Part shown: piece by piece, positions 26,125-34,436 of the stretch
How the letters are laid out: each line of letters opens with the position of its first letter
Position numbering within the stretch: position 1 is the stretch's first letter
Assembly: GCA_020849535.1 (NCBI GenBank)
Contig: JADLGB010000167.1
Span: 1-49,494, forward strand
Reading direction: 5' to 3'
DNA: 49,494 nucleotides
From: Candidatus Hydrogenedentota bacterium
Lineage (GTDB): Bacteria; Hydrogenedentota; Hydrogenedentia; Hydrogenedentales; SLHB01
Translations under genes and position numbers: made by a program
The notes under the pieces: generated by a model
Told to the model about the DNA's origin: nothing
The model's input: the letters and a program-made list of their open reading frames with translations, nothing else
Database searches by the model: none

Positions 26125-27042
26125 ATGAATGATCTGCTGCTTGCCTTTGAGGGCGGAGGTACCAAGACGCGCATGTTGTTGGCGGACGTGGCCGGGAGGG
26201 TGCTCGCTGCGGAAACGGGCGGCTCTTCGAGCGCGTTGTACATCCAGCCTAGGGACTATGCGAGGTCCACGCGAGTCCGCTTGAAGCGCCTGCGCCAGGC
26301 GGCGCGGCGCGCGGGCGGACAGGTGCGGCTGGTCGGCTTGGCGGCGCCGATGAACGCGTCCCTGGTCGAGTCGCTCATACGCGAAGTCTTCGGCAAGGTC
26401 ACTTTCGTGCATACCTGCGAGGCGGAGATCGCCCTCGCGCTGTTCGATCTGCGCTGGGGCGTTTCGCTCGTCGCGGGAACGGGGTCCAGTTGCCGCTATC
26501 TATCGCGGACCGGCGCGCGCGTCGTCTGCGGCGGACTGGGTCCACAGTTCGGCGATGAAGGCAGCGGATACTGGATAGGCAAGGAGGCCATCGCCGCCGC
26601 CATGCGTGCGGAGAAGGGGCAGGGCTCACACACTTCGTTGCTCGAAAGGCTATGCGCTTTCTATGCAGTGCCGGATATGTGGAGTATTTTGAACCTGTGT
26701 GACCGAAGCGGTCACGTGCCGGGCCCACGGGTCGCGGCGAGCGTGCCCGTGGTGATTGAAGCGGCACGCGAGGGTGATTCCGTCGCGCGTGAGTTGTTCC
26801 GGCGTGCGGGCAAGGCCTTGGCTGAACTGGTGCTCGACACGGTCAGTAGGGCGCGTGCGGCCAGAAGGCCAATTCCTTTGGTGATGACAGGCGGCGTATT
26901 TCGCGCCGGTCAACTGGTCACCGGGCCGCTGAAACGGACGCTTCGCCGTGGACCAGTTGTTTTCGAGTACTATCCTGAGGCCGCGGAGCCGGCCTTGGGC
27001 ATCATCCGGGTGCTGATGCGCACCCAGCAGGAAGGCAGGTAG
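26125..27042 (+). CDS. BadF/BadG-type kinase, N-acetylglucosamine kinase-like
   Basis: This 305-residue actin-fold (ASKHA) kinase begins MNDLLLAFEGGGTKTRMLLADVAGRVLA, the phosphate-1 loop of the BadF/BadG/BcrA/BcrD family. It continues with VSLVAGTGSSCRYLSR (phosphate-2) and GGLGPQFGDEGSGYWIGKEAI, the motif seen in N-acetylglucosamine kinases of this family. The adenosine-loop equivalent is PLVMTGGVFRAGQL. It would phosphorylate an N-acetylhexosamine in the cytoplasm. ATG 26125 follows the promoter leader; no strong ribosome-binding site is seen. The next gene starts two bases after the stop, so the pair form a unit that would make and process an amino-sugar phosphate. Confidence 0.82.
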   Translation: MNDLLLAFEGGGTKTRMLLADVAGRVLAAETGGSSSALYIQPRDYARSTRVRLKRLRQAARRAGGQVRLVGLAAPMNASLVESLIREVFGKVTFVHTCEAEIALALFDLRWGVSLVAGTGSSCRYLSRTGARVVCGGLGPQFGDEGSGYWIGKEAIAAAMRAEKGQGSHTSLLERLCAFYAVPDMWSILNLCDRSGHVPGPRVAASVPVVIEAAREGDSVARELFRRAGKALAELVLDTVSRARAARRPIPLVMTGGVFRAGQLVTGPLKRTLRRGPVVFEYYPEAAEPALGIIRVLMRTQQEGR

Positions 27043-27044
27043 CC

Positions 27045-27779
27045 GTGTATCTGGAGTCGTATTTTGAGAGCGTAAACAACGCGTTCACCGCCATCCGCGC
27101 GACCCAACTGGGCGCGATCCGCAAGGCCGCTGCGGCGGTGGCGAACAGCCTCGCCCAAGGCGGCGCGTGGCTCGTGATGGATACCGGGCACATGCTGCGT
27201 CACGAATCCTACTTCCGCGCGGGCGGGCTGATGGCCATCGCGCCGTTCTCCTACGAGATGAAACTCGACAATCCCATCGACCAACGCACGGTCGAGCGCA
27301 CGGCCGATGAGGCGTTCTCGATCGAAAAGCGTAGCGTGGAACTCGCGCTGGACCAAAGTAAGATGAAACGCGGCGACGTGCTGACGATCAACTCGAATTC
27401 GGGGCGCACCTCGAATGTCATCGAAGTGGCGCTGCAATGCAAGGGCCGCGGAATTACCACGATTGGCATTTCGTCCCGGGAGCAGATGCGGCGCTGCGAG
27501 GCGGCCCATCCCAGCGGCAAGAAGCTCTTCGACGTCACGGACTTCTGCATCGATAGTTGCGGGCCGTTCGGCGACGCGGCGGTGCCCGTGCGCGACAACG
27601 AGCCCATGTGCCCCATGAGCGGCCTCGCGGCCACCTATATCTTCTGGGCCATCCAGGCGGACGTGGTGGAACACCTGCAGGAGAAGGGCGTGAACCCCAC
27701 CATCTTCCGCAGCGTGCATGTGAGCGGGATGGCTTTCATTGAAGAACAGAGGAAGAAGTTCATCGAACGGGGCATCTGA
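27045..27779 (+). CDS. SIS domain phosphosugar-binding protein
   Basis: This 244-residue single-domain SIS protein has GGAWLVMDTGHMLRHESYFRAGG near residues 39-61, and the phosphosugar loop NSNSGRTSN (116-124) followed by VIEVALQCKGRGITTIGISS. Family members act as sugar isomerases, N-acetylmuramate 6-phosphate etherases or regulatory sensors. The single short domain resembles the UPF0309-like SIS group, usually found with an N-acetylglucosamine kinase as here. It starts at GTG 27045, two bases after the kinase stop. The reaction is not certain. The gap to the mannosidase is filled by a 157-bp repeat element. Confidence 0.8.
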   Translation: MYLESYFESVNNAFTAIRATQLGAIRKAAAAVANSLAQGGAWLVMDTGHMLRHESYFRAGGLMAIAPFSYEMKLDNPIDQRTVERTADEAFSIEKRSVELALDQSKMKRGDVLTINSNSGRTSNVIEVALQCKGRGITTIGISSREQMRRCEAAHPSGKKLFDVTDFCIDSCGPFGDAAVPVRDNEPMCPMSGLAATYIFWAIQADVVEHLQEKGVNPTIFRSVHVSGMAFIEEQRKKFIERGI

Positions 27780-27845
27780 AGAGGGCAACCCCAAAGCACG
27801 TTCGCAGATTGCACAGATGCCTGTAGATGACGAAGATTCAGAATT

Positions 27846-28002
27846 AAGACACAGGCGAGGGCGCCTGTGCCACACGTTTTCTCCAACGAAATTTTCTTTT
27901 CGAAATCTCTTGAATTTTGGGGCGAGCTGGTGGCAATGCGCGAGAATGAAAGATCCAAGGCAGGGCAGGCGCGTGTGGCACAGGCGCCCTCGCCTGTGTC
28001 TT
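27846..28002. repeat. 157-bp MITE-like element with 31-bp perfect terminal inverted repeats
   Basis: The left end (27846-27876) and right end (27972-28002) are perfect inverted copies over 31 bases. Each end is itself a hairpin with an 8-bp stem (CACAGGCG/CGCCTGTG). The 95-base interior encodes nothing and is locally AT-rich (around 27875-27915). No target duplication is obvious. It fills the gap between the SIS gene and the alpha-mannosidase, ending just before the mannosidase ribosome-binding site, and may affect expression of the second half of the operon. A third copy of the end is at 24546-24576 and a variant at 43002-43020. Confidence 0.85.
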
Positions 28003-28027
28003 TGTGAGGGAAGAGAAAGGAACTACT

Positions 28028-30478
28028 TTGGCGAATCTTAGTGACATCACCGTGCACATGATCGGGCACGGACACATTGATCCAACCTGGCTGTGGCGGT
28101 GGACGGAAGGCTATGAAGAAGTTCGCGCGACGTTTCGCAGCGCGCTCGACCGGATGAACGAGACGCCCGAGTTCCGCTTCACGGCGAGCAGTGCGTGCTT
28201 CTACGCGTGGGTCAAAGCCTGCGACCCGGAGATGTTCGAGGAGATTCGCGTGCGCGTGTCGGAAGGGCGCTGGGAACTCGCGGGCGGGTGGTGGATCGAA
28301 CCGGACTGCAACATCCCCTGCGGCGAGTCATTCGTGCGCCAGGGCTTGTACGCGCAGCGTTTCTTCGCGCGCGAGTTCAGACTCCGCGCCACCGTGGGGT
28401 TCAACCCAGACAGCTTCGGACACGCCGGCACGTTCCCGCAGATCTACTCCAAACTTGGCATCCACTATTACGTCTACATGCGCCCGATGCCCGTCCACGA
28501 GCGGCAGTACCCCGACGGCACAACCTTCTACTGGGTGGCGAACGATGGATCGCGCGTGCTGACGTGCAACCTGCAGGATGACTACAACGCGGACGCGAAT
28601 ACGGCGGATCGCGTCCGCATCCTGGCGGCTCACCCCCAGCTCAATCCCGGCCAGCGCCACGTGCTTGGCTTCTATGGCGTCGGAAACCATGGCGGTGGGC
28701 CGACGAAGAGGGCCATCCAACAGCTCCTCGACATGCGCAAGGATCCCCACGGACCGCGCGCGGAGTTCTCGACCTTGCGCGGCTATTTCGACGCGTTCTT
28801 GTCCGCTCATGGGACTGCGCCTATCCCTGAAGTCCGCACCGACCTGCAACACCACGCGCAAGGGTGCTACACAAGTCACGCCGGGATCAAGCGATTGAAC
28901 CGCCACACGGAACACGCCCTGATGACTGCCGAGCGCTGGGCCACCGCGGCGTGGCTAACCTGCCAACACTCCTATCCGCAGGGGGCGTTGGAGACCGCGT
29001 GGAAAGACCTCCTTTACAACCAGTTTCACGACATTCTCGCGGGGACCAGCATCGAGTCCTCTTACGAAGACAGCCGCGATCAAATGGGCGGCGCGAAACA
29101 CACGGCCCACGCCATTGAGAATGAATCCTTGCAGGTCATCGCGCGCCATATCGATACGACGCCCGAAGGCAACACGATCGTTGTTTTCAACCCCCTGCCG
29201 TGGCCGGTGCGGCAGACCGTGACCGCGCCACCCGCCGTAACGCGCACATTGGACGCGCCGATTCACATCGTGGACAGCGAAGGCAAGGCCGTTCCCAGCC
29301 AGCGCGTGCTTGATGAACGGATTGGCAGTCACCGCTATGCCTTCACGGCCGACGTGCCCGCGATGGGGTATCGCTCCTACCACGCGCGGAGCGGCGCGAA
29401 GACAATCAAGGCCGCCGGCCACCTCAAGGGCGGACGCGACTTCCTCGAAAACGACTGGTGGCGCATCGAGTTCGATCCTTATGACGGCCATCTGTGCCGC
29501 CTCCACGATCGACAGCGAAACGTTGAGGTGCTGGAGAGGGGCAACGTGCTGGCGGCGATTGTGGATCCGTCGGACACCTGGGGCCACGGCTATCGCGAAT
29601 ACCGGAGCGAGGCCGGACATTTCGGGAACGCCCGCCTCAAGCTTCTCGAGCACGGGCCTGTGCGCGCCACGATGCGCGTACAGTCTTCGTTCCGCAATTC
29701 GCACGCGGACCAGTCGGTCACCATCCATCGCGCCACCGATACCATCGACTGCGTGTTTCGCATCAACTGGCAGGAGCGCTACACGATGCTGAAACTCGGC
29801 TATGACACATGCATCGAAAAAGGCACGGCCACCTACGACACCGCCTACGGGTGCCAGGAGAGAAACACCGCGGGTACCGAAGAGCCCGGACAAATGTGGT
29901 TTGATCTCAGCGGGGTTATCGAGGCTCAACCGTACGGCCTTGCCGTGCTGAACGACTGCAAATACGGATTCGACGTGCTGAACGGCACCATGCGCGTGAC
30001 CCTGCTGCGCAGCCCGGCGTACGCGCATCACGACCCCAGCCGCTACGATGCGTCGCAGCCCTTCCATATCATGGACCAGGGGTGGCACACGATCCGGATT
30101 CGCCTGGTGCCGCACACGGGAAATTGGACGGACGTCTCTATCCCGCACGCGGCATGGGAACTGAACGAGCCCACGCGGGTGCACCTGGAGTCGGCGCATC
30201 CCGGTTCCCTGCCGGGGTGCCAATCGTTTCTTGAGGCCAAACCGGATAGCATTGTAGTCTCCGTGTTCAAACCGAGTGAAGATGGAGACGCTCTCATTAT
30301 TCGCGGCTATGAAACCGCGGGGAGAAAGTCCGAGGCCGTATTGCGCATGCCGCATCTGGACCTCGAAGCAAAATGCACGTTCGATCCCCACGAAATCAAG
30401 ACACTTCGGATCGACCCGAAATCGGGCGAGATTCGGCAGGTCAACCTTTTGGAAGAACCTGAGGAGGTGCGGCCATGA
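28028..30478 (+). CDS. Alpha-mannosidase, glycoside hydrolase family 38
   Basis: This GH38 enzyme has 816 residues from TTG 28028. The zinc-binding start VHMIGHGHIDPTWLWRW, the catalytic nucleophile segment GFNPDSFGHAGTFP (Asp128) and the active-site GVGNHGGGPTKRAIQ are all present, followed by the three-helix bundle (YNQFHDILAGTSI) and the long beta-sandwich C-terminal domains. It removes alpha-linked mannose from oligosaccharides. There is no signal peptide, so it is probably cytoplasmic and acts on imported sugars. TTG 28028 is preferred because AGAGAAAGGA lies seven bases upstream; GTG 28004 would add eight residues and abuts the repeat element. The stop overlaps the next gene by ATGA. 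Confidence 0.9.
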   Translation: MANLSDITVHMIGHGHIDPTWLWRWTEGYEEVRATFRSALDRMNETPEFRFTASSACFYAWVKACDPEMFEEIRVRVSEGRWELAGGWWIEPDCNIPCGESFVRQGLYAQRFFAREFRLRATVGFNPDSFGHAGTFPQIYSKLGIHYYVYMRPMPVHERQYPDGTTFYWVANDGSRVLTCNLQDDYNADANTADRVRILAAHPQLNPGQRHVLGFYGVGNHGGGPTKRAIQQLLDMRKDPHGPRAEFSTLRGYFDAFLSAHGTAPIPEVRTDLQHHAQGCYTSHAGIKRLNRHTEHALMTAERWATAAWLTCQHSYPQGALETAWKDLLYNQFHDILAGTSIESSYEDSRDQMGGAKHTAHAIENESLQVIARHIDTTPEGNTIVVFNPLPWPVRQTVTAPPAVTRTLDAPIHIVDSEGKAVPSQRVLDERIGSHRYAFTADVPAMGYRSYHARSGAKTIKAAGHLKGGRDFLENDWWRIEFDPYDGHLCRLHDRQRNVEVLERGNVLAAIVDPSDTWGHGYREYRSEAGHFGNARLKLLEHGPVRATMRVQSSFRNSHADQSVTIHRATDTIDCVFRINWQERYTMLKLGYDTCIEKGTATYDTAYGCQERNTAGTEEPGQMWFDLSGVIEAQPYGLAVLNDCKYGFDVLNGTMRVTLLRSPAYAHHDPSRYDASQPFHIMDQGWHTIRIRLVPHTGNWTDVSIPHAAWELNEPTRVHLESAHPGSLPGCQSFLEAKPDSIVVSVFKPSEDGDALIIRGYETAGRKSEAVLRMPHLDLEAKCTFDPHEIKTLRIDPKSGEIRQVNLLEEPEEVRP

Positions 30479-30921
30479 ACCTGGAAGCGATCGAGCAGAA
30501 GTGCCTCCACTACCTCATGCAGGTCTCGCGCCCCTTGGTGCCCGTGGAACAACTGCTGCGCCACCTGCAGCGCGAACCGGAGTTTCTGAGTCTCTCGGAA
30601 CACGACCTCTTGACCTTTCTGCGCGAGCACGAGCTATTCGTGGTGCTCGATCCGATTGGCATGGCCGGCGATCCGGACGGCCGCGCCGCGCTGGCCGAGG
30701 CCGGTATCTCCACCAGTCCTTCCGTGATCCTGGAGACGCGTATTCCGCCGCAGCGCGAGCTTTCGGAGCAAATGATCGCGCAACTGGAAACGCTCATGGA
30801 CTCGCTCGACACCGCGCGGCGGGAAGCCTACAAGACGCGCGACGCCAAAAGGGTTTCCTTCATCGACGCGCTGCTGGAGCGCGCCTCGGGACTGCTCGAT
30901 CGCCTCAAGAATCTCGGCTGA
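30475..30921 (+). CDS. Small unknown protein coupled to alpha-mannosidase
   Basis: This 148-residue, probably cytoplasmic, mostly helical protein has no family I recognise. It opens MNLEAIEQKCLHYLMQVSRPLVPVEQLLRHL, which reads like a winged-helix or regulatory helical bundle. The middle mixes short strands (LFVVLDPIG, VILETRIPP) and the C-terminal third is an amphipathic helix (about 95-147) with a heptad-like pattern. The ATG overlaps the mannosidase stop by ATGA, so the two are made together. It could regulate or stabilise the mannosidase, but no function can be assigned. The next gene converges ten bases away. Confidence 0.7.
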   Translation: MNLEAIEQKCLHYLMQVSRPLVPVEQLLRHLQREPEFLSLSEHDLLTFLREHELFVVLDPIGMAGDPDGRAALAEAGISTSPSVILETRIPPQRELSEQMIAQLETLMDSLDTARREAYKTRDAKRVSFIDALLERASGLLDRLKNLG

Positions 30922-30930
30922 CGCCCACGG

Positions 30931-33012
30931 CTATTCGCCCAATAAGTCGGCCCCTTCAAAGTCCGCGGGCACGTCGTTGCCGAGGTACTTCATGGCCGTC
31001 ACGCCCAGGTCCACAATGCGCGGGTCTTTGTCTCCGATGCTCTGATTCGAGAAGAAGATGCCTGGCGTGAGCGCCACGTCGGAACTGGCATGTTCGCCGC
31101 TCCACTTGTCCGTGTTCGGCTCGAAGAGGGCTTCCGGCGCGCTCCCTTTCACAGTGTCCTTCGTCGACTGGTAGCCTTCCGCATACCCAAGCTGCAAGTC
31201 TGGCGCGTTCGCCGCGGCCACGCCCTTGAACTCGGCACGCGTGTAGATGGCACTGAAGACCTTAGCCCCAGTCGCGGGATCCGTAACCGCAAGCAGCTTT
31301 GCACGAATCTCCTCGATGAGCGCATCTGCTTCGGCCGGCTCCACGGTACCCTGTCCTTCGCGCCCTTTCAGATTCAAGAAGATGCTGCCGAGTCCCAGGC
31401 TGTACGCCTTCGACCGCGGCCAGTCGTAGCCCTGCAGATACGCTTCGCCGTTGAAGGCCGTGTTCGGATCCGTCTGTCCCTCCACGGCCAGGTAGCCGTT
31501 GCGGATCAACCACGTGTTGACGTTCAGCCCCGTCCGGAAACTGTGGAACCCGTGGTCGGACATGACCATCAACAGATCCTCTTCCTGTAGCCGCTCCATC
31601 GTCTTCCCGACGATTTGATCCATGCGGATGTAGGTATTCTCCACCGCGCGGCCATACTTCTTCGCACCTTCCTCGGTGTACAAGGGGTGCTGCGGATCGC
31701 GGAATCTCCAGAATAGGTGAGCGACACGGTCCGTGGCCGTCCAGGCGGCGATCAGCAGGTCGAAATCGCCGCGATCCAATTCATCCAGGGCCAGCTTCTC
31801 TCGCCAGGACATCGTCTTTTCGACATCATCCAGGAAGACGTCTTCCGTAACGGCATCCTGACGCAAGGCATGGGTATCGTAAATCCAGCCTATCGTCTTG
31901 TAGAGTCCGTAGCGGTCCGCCAGTTCACCCGAGTACTTCTCCGGCGTGCTCATCCGGATGTAGGGATTCCGGGGATCGTATTGCAGACATGCCATGTAAA
32001 GACGGACATGTTCGCCTGCCTCAAGCACCAGGAACCGGCTGATGGCGTGCACCTTGAACTGAGGCGTCACGTCAAATGTCCACTCGACCCACTTCGTCCA
32101 GTCGCCCTCTTGCACCGTGAGGGTCTCCGTGGGCAGCTTGATGGCGACGCTGCGCGCCCCACGATCGACCGTGAATTCGAGCGGGACTTCAACGTACGCG
32201 CCGGGCTCGCTCGATCGGCGCACCTGCGGATTGCGCGCGCCGGGGATGGTCACGCTCGCCTTGTCTCCCGTGAAGACCAGCGGAAACTGGATGCCGCCCG
32301 ACACACTTTCTTCCTTCGTGTATTCATCGGAGAAGGCATAGTACGTGCTCGTGGTTCCGCGAATGTCCGGCACGCCGAGCCCGCACAACATGCAGCCTTG
32401 CGCCAGATCTTCGGCCGGGTATGCGAAGGGAACCACGAGGATCTTGCAGCGGGTCCCTTGCCGGTCGGCTTCCGACCAGAACGAGTTCCCCTTGCGGATG
32501 CTTTCGAACTTAGCGGGTTGCGCGACCGATCCATCAGCCTTCAGCGTGGCATGCTGGGCCGTGCCGAATCCCACCCCAGGCAGGTAGTTTGCCGGGGTTC
32601 GCCTGAGGAAGTCATAGACCCCATGATTTCCCGCGTACTTGCACGTCGTGAAGGACGACCATGCCGTCGGCGACTGAGGCGGGTTCGCCGTGTTGAGCGG
32701 TTTGTATGTTCCCTTCTCGCGAAGTTTGCTGAGGTTGGGCAGCTCGCCCGCATCCATCATCTTCTCCGCGATGCTCGGCTCGACACCATCAAAACCGAGG
32801 ATGACCACGCGGCCCTTGCCCGCCGGCTGCGCCGCCTGCACGGCGGGGGCAACTGGTTGGGCCGCCGCAAGCGTGGCGGGGGCGGCGGCACTGCCCGGAT
32901 CGCTATGACCTGGCTGCGCCGCGGGTTCTTTTGCGCCGCATCCGGCGCTTAGAAACAGGCCCACGGCCATGACAACAACGGCGGCGCGCGCCGCGAAAAA
33001 GCGAATACTCAT
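30931..33012 (-). CDS. Alkaline-phosphatase-superfamily phosphodiesterase lipoprotein
   Basis: This 693-residue protein has a lipoprotein signal (GLFLSAGCGAK, Cys25) and an Ala/Pro/Gln-rich linker. The catalytic domain is of the type I phosphodiesterase/nucleotide pyrophosphatase family: VVILGFDGVEPSIAEKMM (first metal site), NPPQSPTAWSSFTTC (nucleophile region), the later metal-site segments ATDRVAHLFWRF and LMVMSDHGFHSF, and a final GEHASSDVALTPG. It should cleave phosphodiesters or phosphomonoesters at the outer membrane or in the periplasm. The substrate is unknown. ATG 33012 is used; a longer form lacks the lipobox at the right place. A promoter with TATACT lies about 50 bases upstream on the minus strand. 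It converges with the mannosidase operon. Confidence 0.88.
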   Translation of the reverse strand: MSIRFFAARAAVVVMAVGLFLSAGCGAKEPAAQPGHSDPGSAAAPATLAAAQPVAPAVQAAQPAGKGRVVILGFDGVEPSIAEKMMDAGELPNLSKLREKGTYKPLNTANPPQSPTAWSSFTTCKYAGNHGVYDFLRRTPANYLPGVGFGTAQHATLKADGSVAQPAKFESIRKGNSFWSEADRQGTRCKILVVPFAYPAEDLAQGCMLCGLGVPDIRGTTSTYYAFSDEYTKEESVSGGIQFPLVFTGDKASVTIPGARNPQVRRSSEPGAYVEVPLEFTVDRGARSVAIKLPTETLTVQEGDWTKWVEWTFDVTPQFKVHAISRFLVLEAGEHVRLYMACLQYDPRNPYIRMSTPEKYSGELADRYGLYKTIGWIYDTHALRQDAVTEDVFLDDVEKTMSWREKLALDELDRGDFDLLIAAWTATDRVAHLFWRFRDPQHPLYTEEGAKKYGRAVENTYIRMDQIVGKTMERLQEEDLLMVMSDHGFHSFRTGLNVNTWLIRNGYLAVEGQTDPNTAFNGEAYLQGYDWPRSKAYSLGLGSIFLNLKGREGQGTVEPAEADALIEEIRAKLLAVTDPATGAKVFSAIYTRAEFKGVAAANAPDLQLGYAEGYQSTKDTVKGSAPEALFEPNTDKWSGEHASSDVALTPGIFFSNQSIGDKDPRIVDLGVTAMKYLGNDVPADFEGADLLGE

Positions 33013-33061
33013 TCTGCTGCGATCCTCTGAGGTTAATAGGTTTCCCGCGGAAACAGAGCGG

Positions 33062-33092
33062 AGTATAGCACGCGGCCGCACGGACGCCTCAA
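33062..33092 (-). promoter_or_regulatory. Candidate extended -10 promoter for the phosphodiesterase gene
   Basis: On the minus strand TTGAGG (33087-33092) is followed by a 19-base spacer ending TGC and then TATACT (33062-33067). The TGn before the -10 compensates for the weak -35 and long spacer. The leader to ATG 33012 would be about 44 bases. Confidence 0.45.
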
Positions 33093-33109
33093 GATGCGGG
33101 GACGCCCCA

Positions 33110-33138
33110 TTGACGCGAACGCGAGCAGACTTTATTAT
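33110..33138 (+). promoter_or_regulatory. Sigma70 promoter of the small lipoprotein gene
   Basis: TTGACG (33110-33115), an exact 17-base spacer and TATTAT (33133-33138) give near-consensus elements. The predicted start near 33145 leaves a leader of about 59 bases before GTG 33204. Confidence 0.75.
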
Positions 33139-33203
33139 CCTCTGCGTGGCAGCACCGCCCGCGTTGCGCGGGTGCGCCAACCAAACTCGGAAAGGGGCAA
33201 GCC

Positions 33204-33629
33204 GTGGATAAGAAACGATTCGTATTGTGTGGAGCCTATTTGCTTCTGGCCAGCGTGCTGCTGTGCGGATGCGCCACAGGCGCCAAAGGTCCAGATGATC
33301 GCACTCTCATCATGAATACCATGAACGGATGGAAGGCGGGTCTTATCGAAAAGAACATCGAGTCGGTCATGGCGGCCTATTCGGAGAGTTTTCGCGACCA
33401 GGAGGGCCGGGGCAAGGCGGAGGTCCGCGACTTTATCCAGGGCGCGATCAATGAAGGATACCTGGACGGCATCACGATCGACCTGGACGTCGCCCAAGTG
33501 ACCATCAACGACGTTGAGGCAACTGTCAGTCCCATCCCCGTGACCGGTGGCCAGGGCGGTGTCTCGCTCTCCATGTTACTCAAGAAAGAGAATGGAGCCT
33601 GGCTCATCGTGGGAACGAACGAGGTCTAA
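33204..33629 (+). CDS. Small NTF2-like lipoprotein
   Basis: This 141-residue exported lipoprotein has the signal MDKKRFVLCGAYLLLASVLL, a lipobox LCGC (Cys23), and a mature domain with the NTF2/SnoaL-like pattern. That pattern is MNTMNGWKAGLIEKNIESVMAAYSESF (helices), GKAEVRDFIQGAINEG, and beta strands GITIDLDVAQVTINDVEATVSPI and LSMLLKKENGAWLIVGTNEV. The fold commonly binds small ligands or acts as a stress-related envelope protein; no reaction can be named. GTG 33204 has GGAAAGGGG upstream. It is a single-gene unit with its own promoter and a hairpin after the stop. Confidence 0.75.
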   Translation: MDKKRFVLCGAYLLLASVLLCGCATGAKGPDDRTLIMNTMNGWKAGLIEKNIESVMAAYSESFRDQEGRGKAEVRDFIQGAINEGYLDGITIDLDVAQVTINDVEATVSPIPVTGGQGGVSLSMLLKKENGAWLIVGTNEV

Positions 33630-33653
33630 CCTCGAGCAGACAAAACACACCCC

Positions 33654-33687
33654 CGCACCGCTCACGCGAACCGCGCGGGGCGGTGCG
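33654..33687. terminator. Hairpin between convergent genes
   Basis: CGCACCGC (33654-33661) pairs with GCGGTGCG (33680-33687) across an 18-base loop. On the minus strand the stem is followed by a G-run and then TGTGTTTTG. It lies between the convergent lipoprotein gene and the GGDEF-like gene, so it could end transcription in either direction; there is no clean T-run. Confidence 0.4.
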
Positions 33688-33690
33688 TGC

Positions 33691-34092
33691 TTAATCCGCG
33701 GACACGACGGTGCCCGGCTGCTGGCCCCGTGCCACGTCGAGACGCCGCCGGGCGTTCAACAGCAGCAAGCTTGCCGCCTTCCCGTCGTCCGGGAAACACG
33801 CAACGGCGTAGCGCAGCCCCGCATCCTCCGGGCACGAACGCTTGAAGCGCTGCACCGCCTGCAGCGCGCCTTCACCATTGGTTTCGCCCATCAAGACGGC
33901 CGCGCAGTCGCGCAATTCGAGAAGTTCATCACTGCGGCGGACCAACGGCGCGATCAGCTCCGAAAAGTCCGACTGTTCGCGTTCTCCGCTCATCATGACG
34001 AGTGCGAGATTCCGCCTGTACCGCTCGGAAACGCGAAGGGCATATTGAAAGACGCGGTCGAAATTCAGAACAGCCAGCTCTTCCCCAGACAT
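33691..34092 (-). CDS. Degenerate GGDEF-like domain protein
   Basis: This 133-residue cytoplasmic protein has the layout of the nucleotide-cyclase fold: FDRVFQYALRVSERYRRNLALVMMSG (helix then strand), LIAPLVRRSDELLELRDCAAVLMGETNGEGALQAVQRF and GLRYAVACFPDDGKAASLLLLNARRRLDVAR. It resembles a diguanylate cyclase domain that has lost the GGDEF signature, being replaced around RDCAAVLMGE, so it should not make cyclic-di-GMP. It may bind a nucleotide or a partner protein. ATG 34092 with GGGGAA seven bases upstream is better than the TTG two codons earlier. It stands alone, convergent with the lipoprotein gene. Confidence 0.6.
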   Translation of the reverse strand: MSGEELAVLNFDRVFQYALRVSERYRRNLALVMMSGEREQSDFSELIAPLVRRSDELLELRDCAAVLMGETNGEGALQAVQRFKRSCPEDAGLRYAVACFPDDGKAASLLLLNARRRLDVARGQQPGTVVSAD

Positions 34093-34436
34093 ACGCAATT
34101 CCCCACAGTCACCCGTTCGTAAACTGCGCCAGATACTCCTTGAAGAGATTCCCCATTCAGGCTAGCGAAAACGATTGGAAAGGTCAAGGAAGCGAAAAGA
34201 CGCGGAAAAAGCCTCCACATGATCCGTGGCCACGTCTGGCACACGGTGCGAACGGCCTCGTGAGAGCACCCCGCAATCGCCAACGTACTACCCGGCACGC
34301 CCACAATCGCTTCCCCGCCAGGATGCCCTCCAACGAATTGTGGTTGAAGTCCACCGATACCGCACTCTACCATGCGAATTGCATGGGGTGCGACGGGGTG
34401 CTAGCATGAGGTTCTGAGAAGGAGTGGACGGGCTAC
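34093..34436. other. Divergent intergenic region upstream of the hydrolase gene
   Basis: This stretch of 344 bases has no supported gene. It contains a possible rightward promoter at 34379-34407. Short frames are present but lack family features and ribosome-binding sites. Confidence 0.4.
34379..34407 (+). promoter_or_regulatory. Candidate extended -10 promoter of the hydrolase gene
   Basis: TTGCAT (34379-34384), a 17-base spacer ending TGC and TAGCAT (34402-34407) form a plausible extended -10 promoter. The leader to ATG 34437 would be only about 23 bases and includes the AGAAGGAG ribosome-binding site. Confidence 0.45.

Noticed and set aside
27846..28002. Possible CRISPR array
   Set aside because: There are only two repeat copies, they are inverted relative to each other, and no cas gene is near.
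28955..30391. A 478-codon frame opposite the alpha-mannosidase
   Set aside because: It is a shadow of GH38 codon use in high-GC DNA; no domain and no start signal are seen.
34002..34409. A 135-codon plus-strand frame before the hydrolase
   Set aside because: It overlaps the better-supported minus-strand GGDEF-like gene and the hydrolase promoter, and shows no domain.
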